Positions 32,662 through 37,831 of a stretch of DNA of 37,831 nucleotides are shown here, piece by piece; position 1 is the stretch's first letter, and the number at the start of each line of letters is the position of its first letter. Made by a program: the position numbers and the translations under genes. Location of the stretch: the NCBI GenBank assembly GCA_013001295.1, contig JABDMW010000025.1, positions 1 to 37,831 on the forward strand, in the 5' to 3' direction. The stretch is from Hyphomonadaceae bacterium. GTDB lineage: Bacteria > Pseudomonadota > Alphaproteobacteria > Caulobacterales > Maricaulaceae. The notes under the pieces are model-generated. The model searched no databases, was not told the DNA's origin, and saw nothing but the letters and a program-made list of their open reading frames with translations.

Positions 32662-33384
32662 GTGGGTCGGACACTCATATTGGTCTATGGCATTGTTGCA
32701 TATGGCATTGGCGTCGCAGGTTTAGTTTGCATCATCTTGGCATTGGCAAAATTCGTTCCTTTTGGATATTGGGGCGATGATAATGCGGTTGGGAATCCAA
32801 TTCTATGGAACCTTAGTTTGGTGATGATCTGGGGCTTCATCCATTCGATAATGGCCCGTCCCAGCTTTAAAGCGCGAATAACAGAAGTGATCCCCGAACC
32901 AATCGAGCGGTCTACTTATGTATTGGTGGCCGGGCTGACCAGCATATGTTTGATCGGGTTTTGGAAAAATACTCCAGGGCATGTCTGGCATTTCGAGGTA
33001 GCGCTTGCCGTATATATATTATGGGCGATATTCGTATTTGGGTGGGTGTTTTTGTTGGCGTCTACGTTCGCGATCAATCATTTTGATTTGTTTGGGCTCA
33101 GACAGGTTTATATGAATTACAAAAGCCAGTATCGGCCCCCGGTCAATTTCGTAAAAAGAGCCATGTACAGATATATCAGGCACCCCATTCAAACTGGTGT
33201 TTTGATCGGAGTCTGGGCGACGCCATCCATGTCAATGACGCAAATCGCGCTGAGTTTAGGATTCACCATTTATATTTTTATTGGACTTTGGTTTGAGGAA
33301 AGGGACCTTATCGCAGAACACGGGGTTTCTTACCTAGAATACAAGCAGGAAGCCGGAAAAGTCTTTCCCAAGTTTTCAAAATAA
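32662..33384 (+). CDS. MddA/NnrU-like membrane methyltransferase
   Basis: This 240-residue membrane protein has about six helices. The C-terminal part has RYIRHPIQTGVLIGVWATPSM and LWFEERDLIAEHG-SYLEYK, the pattern of isoprenylcysteine carboxyl methyltransferase-like enzymes; the start GRTLILVYGIVAYG resembles methanethiol S-methyltransferase (MddA) and NnrU. MddA makes dimethylsulfide from methanethiol, an inference here. Start GTG 32662 has GGGAGAG about 8 bases upstream. It is divergent from rpoH and converges with rluD. Confidence 0.75.
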   Translation: MGRTLILVYGIVAYGIGVAGLVCIILALAKFVPFGYWGDDNAVGNPILWNLSLVMIWGFIHSIMARPSFKARITEVIPEPIERSTYVLVAGLTSICLIGFWKNTPGHVWHFEVALAVYILWAIFVFGWVFLLASTFAINHFDLFGLRQVYMNYKSQYRPPVNFVKRAMYRYIRHPIQTGVLIGVWATPSMSMTQIALSLGFTIYIFIGLWFEERDLIAEHGVSYLEYKQEAGKVFPKFSK

Positions 33385-33392
33385 GTCTGGGA

Positions 33393-34448
33393 CTAGAGGT
33401 CGTCTAGTGCGGCTTCCAACTTATGCAAATCGTCTGGCAAAGGCGATTCAAACGACACAAATTCCCCACTTGTCGGGTGAATAAAGCCGAGACTGCGCGC
33501 ATGTAAGGCCTGACGGGCAAACCCGACGAGGGCGGCCTTGAGTTTGAGCTCGGATTCCGAATTCGCCGTCTTGAAGGCACCGGTTTTGCCATAGGTCTGA
33601 TCACCCAAGAGCGTGCATTGAATATGGGCCATATGGACCCGGATTTGATGAGTCCGACCGGTTTCCAGGCGGCACTCAATTTTCGAGACAAGCGGTGACC
33701 CGATAGAACCGCCCTTTTGCTGGCCATATCCTTTTAAAAATTTGTAATTCGTGATCGCATGTTTGCCGTGCGTCGGCTCATCCTGTGGCCCCCATCGCTG
33801 GATGATGTGGGCTGCAGGCTCTTTGACCACAGCCATTTTTTTACGATCCGATGGATGGCGGGCAATGCGGGTCTCAATCCGTCCCTCGCGCGGTATCGGA
33901 GCGTTGCGGGTGAAACAAATATAGGCCCGTTCCAAGGAATGATCTGCAAATTGCTTGGAGAGTTTTTGATGCGCCGTGTCAGTTTTGGCGACGACCAGAA
34001 GGCCCGACGTATCTTTGTCAATCCGGTGAACGATCCCGGGCCGCATCACACCGCCAATCCCTGAAAGCGCCGTTTCTTTGCCTTTGGTTGCGTGGTGAAG
34101 CAGGGCATTGACCAAGGTGCCAGACCAGTTTCCAACGGCCGGGTGGACAGTCATGCCGGCCGGCTTATTGACGACGAGCAGTTGATCATCCTCATACAGG
34201 ATATCGAGCGGAATATTTTCGGGTTCCGGTTCGGCAACGACCGGCGCAGGGACCGTGATGATATATTCCGAGAGCGGTTTGATTTTGGCCGACGGATTAT
34301 CGGCGGTGATGCCATCGACGGTGACATGCCCTTCGAGCATCAAGGATTTCAGGCGTGACCGCGACAGGCCCGACCATTCGGCAAGCCATTTGTCGATTCG
34401 TTTGCCTGCATCTTCTTCTGCGGCGAGCATTTCCAGCGTTTCACTCAT
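33393..34448 (-). CDS. rluD: RluD-family 23S rRNA pseudouridine synthase
   Basis: This 351-residue protein has an N-terminal S4 domain (RIDKWLAEWSGLSRSRLKSLMLEGHVTVDG) and a RluA-family catalytic domain with HRIDKDTSGLLVVAKTD (catalytic Asp) and KIECRLETGRTHQIRVHMAHI. It converts uridines in helix 69 of 23S rRNA to pseudouridine if it is RluD; RluC is less likely because of the sequence around the S4 domain. The rpoH-rluD neighbourhood is common in alphaproteobacteria. Confidence 0.9.
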   Translation of the reverse strand: MSETLEMLAAEEDAGKRIDKWLAEWSGLSRSRLKSLMLEGHVTVDGITADNPSAKIKPLSEYIITVPAPVVAEPEPENIPLDILYEDDQLLVVNKPAGMTVHPAVGNWSGTLVNALLHHATKGKETALSGIGGVMRPGIVHRIDKDTSGLLVVAKTDTAHQKLSKQFADHSLERAYICFTRNAPIPREGRIETRIARHPSDRKKMAVVKEPAAHIIQRWGPQDEPTHGKHAITNYKFLKGYGQQKGGSIGSPLVSKIECRLETGRTHQIRVHMAHIQCTLLGDQTYGKTGAFKTANSESELKLKAALVGFARQALHARSLGFIHPTSGEFVSFESPLPDDLHKLEAALDDL

Positions 34449-34493
34449 GGGGGTGTTCTAACGAAAAGCTCAGCTACCGCAAGGGTACAGAAC

Positions 34494-35894
34494 CTAGTCG
34501 ATTTCAGCGACAGTCAGCCTGAGCGCTTCAGCGCGTTGTTTGAATTCAGGCGATGTCAAGCCGAGAACATGTATTTCAGCATTGGTATACTGTTTATCCG
34601 GCCCTGCGAGGTCTGCGAACATCGTGATCGGCTCGGCAATTTCTTCAGTCCAGCTGATATAGTCGCCCATAAATGGAAGCACGAGCGTACCGGTTTTTAA
34701 TGCCACGATCGGACTGGCGGTGCCATCAACATACCCGTCCACGTCACCGGCCTCATCCAAATTGGCAACGTATTGGTAAATGCTGAGTTTGCTTTCCGCT
34801 ACATAACGGGTTTCACTTGTGGCCGCGTCTATGATCGCTGCATTGCGCGCGTCTTGGCTGCTGAGTTTCGTAGCAGCGATCAAGAACTGTGTTCGTGTCG
34901 TGTCTGTATAATTCTTGTTGCCGTAAAATTCGTCAATGACCGATTGCTCCAACTCCCAATCATTGAGCAACATTTCCTTTTCGATATTGCGGCGTTTTTC
35001 CGCGTCTTCATATTGTGAGAAAAACTCGACATTGTTGTAATATCCGACCCCGGACACATAGGGGCTGACAAAGGCAATGCCAGCATTTGCCAGGCCGAAC
35101 TTAAATCCTAGGCCCGTGTAAGCATTGGTGTATGCCAGCTTATCGACTTGATTTTGCAAGACTTTATTATCCGTATAAGGGTCAGTTCCAACAGTTCTAT
35201 GCACAAGGCGCGAGGCTTCATGCTTACCGGTAATCGAATTCATTCCCGACCAGATATCGCGGCCGGCTTTGCCAATGCACTGCCCGACACCCGAACACCG
35301 CGTTCCGCCGACACCTCTGGTAATCCGGAGTCCCGTGACGCCGATTTGTTTCAAGCCTCCGCCAAGATCACGAAGAACGCCGCCAATTCCGGTCGGAACC
35401 ATCATCAATTTATCATTGATAGAGCGCGCTTTATCATTGCGTGCGCGCGCACCTGCTATCGCCCGGATCGGGGTTTCCACAAGGTTCGCACCTCTGTCGA
35501 GTATCGTGCCGCCTGCGGCGTGCAAGGGCGTTTGTTTGCGCAATGTGTCCGTGGCCTCTATTTCAAAAATGCGCTTTTTGGCCATTTGTGTGCCTTGGGC
35601 ATAATACACATGCTTATCCGTGATGATTTTATACGTATTGGTGTAGCCGTCATTCCAGGCCTGCTCTTGCACTTCATGCAAATCGCTTTTCATCAATTCG
35701 TCACCGAGAAAATCAACAGCGGGCACATATCCGGACGCATTATTTTCTGGCAGTGAGGAATTGGTGGTTTCTGCGGGTCCGAACGATGCGTCACCGATCT
35801 CGTAAGGGGTTTGGCAAGCGGCTAAAACCAGCGTCAGGCCGGCTGCCACCATCCACAATTTATGATTCGCACCCATGCGTCTTATGTATTGCAT
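34494..35894 (-). CDS. Large lipoprotein of unknown function
   Basis: This 466-residue protein has a lipoprotein signal with lipobox LAAC at residues 24-27; Gln at +2 favours the outer membrane. The body has no family I recognise. It has a Gly-rich, Arg-rich middle (IGGVLRDLGGGLKQIGVTGLRITRGVGG) with two cysteines in GTRCSGVGQCIG, and a helical C-terminus. ATG 35894 or ATG 35876 are both possible starts. It is divergent from cysS with a 93-base gap, which would hold both promoters. Confidence 0.7.
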   Translation of the reverse strand: MQYIRRMGANHKLWMVAAGLTLVLAACQTPYEIGDASFGPAETTNSSLPENNASGYVPAVDFLGDELMKSDLHEVQEQAWNDGYTNTYKIITDKHVYYAQGTQMAKKRIFEIEATDTLRKQTPLHAAGGTILDRGANLVETPIRAIAGARARNDKARSINDKLMMVPTGIGGVLRDLGGGLKQIGVTGLRITRGVGGTRCSGVGQCIGKAGRDIWSGMNSITGKHEASRLVHRTVGTDPYTDNKVLQNQVDKLAYTNAYTGLGFKFGLANAGIAFVSPYVSGVGYYNNVEFFSQYEDAEKRRNIEKEMLLNDWELEQSVIDEFYGNKNYTDTTRTQFLIAATKLSSQDARNAAIIDAATSETRYVAESKLSIYQYVANLDEAGDVDGYVDGTASPIVALKTGTLVLPFMGDYISWTEEIAEPITMFADLAGPDKQYTNAEIHVLGLTSPEFKQRAEALRLTVAEID

Positions 35895-35987
35895 CTATTG
35901 AAAAATACCACCCTCTTGCAAACCTCGTGTATAAACTTTAATGCAGCTCTACTTTTTATACTCGAATGCGACCGATAGCGGATCACT

Positions 35988-37430
35988 ATGACTTTGAAAT
36001 TGTACAATTCACTCACTCGCCAAAAAGAGGACTTTGTTCCTGCTGATCCTAAGCGCGTGACCATGTATAATTGTGGACCAACCGTTTATTCATACGCCCA
36101 TATCGGCAATGCCCGCGCGGCTGTAGTTGCAGACGTGTTATTTCGGGTATTGCGTCATATTTATGGCGACGAGCATGTCGTTTACGCTCGCAACATTACC
36201 GATGTTGAAGACAAGATCATCGCCGCTGCGAAAGAGCAAGGCGTTGAGATCGCGACGATCACTGAAAAATACGCCAAGATTTACAATAAAGATCTGGCGG
36301 CCCTGAATTGCCTGCGACCCACCCATCAACCGAAAGCGACTGACAATATTGGCGGTATGATCGCTATGATCGATAAATTGCTTGAAGACGGCTTTGCCTA
36401 TGCTAGCGATGGCCATGTGTTTTTTGATGTCTCCAAGTATGACGAGTATGGCAAATTGTCCGGCAATACCCTTGACGCGCTGCGCAAAGGCGACCGCGTC
36501 GGCGAAGGCGAAGTGGCGCGCAAGAAAAACGCCGCAGATTTCGTCCTGTGGAAGCCGCCTCTGGATGGTGTTTCGTGGGCCGCCCCGTTCGGCGAAGGCC
36601 GGCCAGGCTGGCATATCGAATGTTCAGCCATGGCCAAGGAAGTCCTCGGCGAAACCATCGATATTCATTGTGGCGGTGTGGATTTGAAATTCCCGCATCA
36701 TGAAAATGAAATCGCGCAAAGCGAATGCGCCCATGGCAAACCCATGGCCAGGTATTGGGTGCACAATAATTTCCTGAATATGGGCACAGAGAAAATGTCG
36801 AAATCTATCGGCAATATCAAACTGATCTCTGAATTGCTCGAAGACTGGGACGGCGAAGTGATCCGGCTAGCTCTGTTGAAAGCTCATTATCGTTCCGAAC
36901 TGATTTGGACTGAAGGTTTGTTGAAGGAAAGTTATGAACAATTGGAAGGGTGGTACAGAACATTAGAAAAAGTTGGAGCAATAACAGGCTATTCAAAAGA
37001 AGAGCCGCATATGGACGCTTTGGCATCTTTGTTGAACGACTTGAATACATCCAATTGCATTTCAGAAATAGGAAATAGATTTGGGAATGCGCGCGTCGAC
37101 GTTGGAGCATTGAAAAGCTTGGAATCAAGACCTGATCATCCATCACGAGAAAATTTGATCCATGGAACTAGAGTTGAAATAAATAAAGCACTGAGCGAAG
37201 CTCTTGCCGCTGCAAAACTTCTGGGCCTCCTCCAACAAGATCCCGAAGACTGGTTCAAGGGCGATACGTCCGACGATGAAGAATCGCGCATTGAAGCCCT
37301 GATCCAGGAGCGGCTCGATGCCCGCGCCAATAAAGACTGGGCCCGCGGCGATGAAATCCGCGATCAGTTGGCGGCAGAAGGCATTGTCCTGGAAGACGGG
37401 CAGGGCGTCACCACGTGGCGGCGGGAATAG
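35988..37430 (+). CDS. cysS: Cysteinyl-tRNA synthetase
   Basis: This 480-residue class I synthetase charges tRNA-Cys. Visible are the zinc cysteine in YNCGPTVYSYAHIGNARAA with HIGN for the HIGH motif, the second zinc site HIECSAMAKE and CGGVDLKFPHHENE, and KMSKS at TEKMSKSIGN. The C-terminus ends VLEDGQGVTTWRRE. Residues about 311-402 differ in codon use from the rest: AGA, ATA and GGA codons cluster there. The frame is intact. Confidence 0.96.
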   Translation: MTLKLYNSLTRQKEDFVPADPKRVTMYNCGPTVYSYAHIGNARAAVVADVLFRVLRHIYGDEHVVYARNITDVEDKIIAAAKEQGVEIATITEKYAKIYNKDLAALNCLRPTHQPKATDNIGGMIAMIDKLLEDGFAYASDGHVFFDVSKYDEYGKLSGNTLDALRKGDRVGEGEVARKKNAADFVLWKPPLDGVSWAAPFGEGRPGWHIECSAMAKEVLGETIDIHCGGVDLKFPHHENEIAQSECAHGKPMARYWVHNNFLNMGTEKMSKSIGNIKLISELLEDWDGEVIRLALLKAHYRSELIWTEGLLKESYEQLEGWYRTLEKVGAITGYSKEEPHMDALASLLNDLNTSNCISEIGNRFGNARVDVGALKSLESRPDHPSRENLIHGTRVEINKALSEALAAAKLLGLLQQDPEDWFKGDTSDDEESRIEALIQERLDARANKDWARGDEIRDQLAAEGIVLEDGQGVTTWRRE

Positions 37431-37445
37431 TGACGGCTGCCGCGC

Positions 37446-37606
37446 CTTCACCTCTCCTGGGGGAGAGGTCGCGTTCGCGAAGCGAACTGCGGGTGAGGGG
37501 ATCAAATTTGCCAGTACTCAACACCGAATTGATCCTGCACACTCTATTGCCCCTCACCCCGCAACGCCTGACGGCGAGCGGACCTCTCCCAACGGGAGAG
37601 GTGAAG
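37446..37606. repeat. 161-bp nested palindromic repeat element
   Basis: The two halves are imperfect inverse copies. CTTCACCTCTCC begins the left half and GGGAGAGGTGAAG ends the right. TGCGGGTGAGGGG (37488-37500) faces CCCCTCACCCCGCA (37550-37563), and GGATCAA (37499-37505) faces TTGATCC (37529-37535). Each half also has a small hairpin. It looks like an intergenic repeat of the REP/BIME kind. It fills the gap between cysS and rimM. Confidence 0.75.
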
Positions 37607-37621
37607 AATTGGCCTATCTAG

Positions 37622-37831
37622 ATGCCTAAACCTTCCAACCCGCTGATCTGCGTCGCGGCTTGCGCCGGGGCCTTCGGCGTCAAAGGCGAGGTCAAGATCA
37701 AATCCTTCACCGAGGATCCGAAGGCGTGTCTGACCTATGGTCCGCTCAAGGATAAAAACGGCAAAACCCTGCTGACTGTTAAATCATCACGCATGGTCAA
37801 GAACGCCATTGCCGCGCATTGTGAGGAAATC
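37622..37831 (+). CDS. rimM: 16S rRNA processing protein RimM, 5' part
   Basis: The window ends inside this gene; 70 residues are seen. The N-terminus ICVAACAGAFGVKGEVKIKSFTEDP matches RimM, which binds ribosomal protein S19 and helps mature the 30S head. ATG 37622 is the first in frame that gives the family N-terminus. The bases just before it come from the end of the palindromic repeat, so no strong ribosome-binding site is seen near the start; GGAGAGG is about 20 bases away. Confidence 0.9.
   Translation, partial: MPKPSNPLICVAACAGAFGVKGEVKIKSFTEDPKACLTYGPLKDKNGKTLLTVKSSRMVKNAIAAHCEEI

Noticed and set aside
37318-37629. Open frames across the cysS end and the palindrome (37318-37629 and 37415-37621)
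   Set aside because: They translate the repeat and the cysS C-terminus in other frames; no ribosome-binding site or protein features.
1-37831. tRNA, rRNA, CRISPR, prophage or transposase
   Set aside because: I scanned for cloverleaf-like arms, spaced direct repeats and known transposase motifs and saw none, though a tRNA search by covariance model was not possible.

Overview
This window is chromosomal DNA from an alphaproteobacterium, most likely a marine prosthecate or dimorphic lineage near Hyphomonadales/Maricaulales (Caulobacter-like). The evidence is the three-part proton-translocating transhydrogenase preceded by an aa3-oxidase subunit IV gene, cysteine-poor L36 and L31 ribosomal proteins, GapR, COQ9, RpoH, and alphaproteobacterial cell-cycle families: an RcdA-type DUF1465 protein, a TrcR-type DUF1013 protein and a TacA-like NtrC regulator. 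GANTC (CcrM-type) and TTAA-N7-TTAA (CtrA-type) motifs fit this. Base composition is moderate, around half GC by eye. I see no rRNA, tRNA, CRISPR array, prophage or insertion sequence.

Layout. 1-3.6 kb: rpmJ with its terminator, a TPR protein, a GNAT/M19-dipeptidase pair, gapR and a lysine-rich unknown. 3.6-6.8 kb (minus): an outer-membrane porin and a TacA-like sigma-54 activator. 7.0-10.2 kb (plus): aa3 subunit IV and pntAA-pntAB-pntB. 10.2-14.1 kb: a GT-C membrane glycosyltransferase, efp-suhB-type genes and a TPR protein. 14.1-17.2 kb: a LysR regulator, rpmE, rcdA, a DUF1192 gene and trcR. 17.2-20.0 kb: a TPR protein, an SDR, two divergent YdcH-like genes and a diguanylate cyclase. 20.1-24.9 kb: purEK, COQ9 and a NatAB-like ABC exporter. 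24.9-28.2 kb: a DksA-like protein, a membrane protein, a Sel1 protein overlapping thiE, a GFA protein and a membrane protein. 28.2-32.4 kb: an AT-rich SpoU methyltransferase, an AbgT transporter, two tandem paralogous small unknown proteins and rpoH. 32.6-37.8 kb: an MddA/NnrU-like methyltransferase, rluD, a large unknown lipoprotein, cysS, a 161-bp palindromic repeat and the start of rimM.

Genes are dense and no gene-free gap reaches 300 bases. Most of the window is housekeeping: translation, purine, thiamine and redox metabolism, and cell-cycle control. The least ordinary parts are the tandem small paralogs at 30.8-31.5 kb behind an exact CtrA-type box and palindrome, a terminator hairpin in the trcR leader, three GANTC sites within 50 bp between the YdcH-like paralogs, a codon-usage patch inside cysS, and the nested palindrome before rimM. 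I found no clear multi-gene defence or other novel system.
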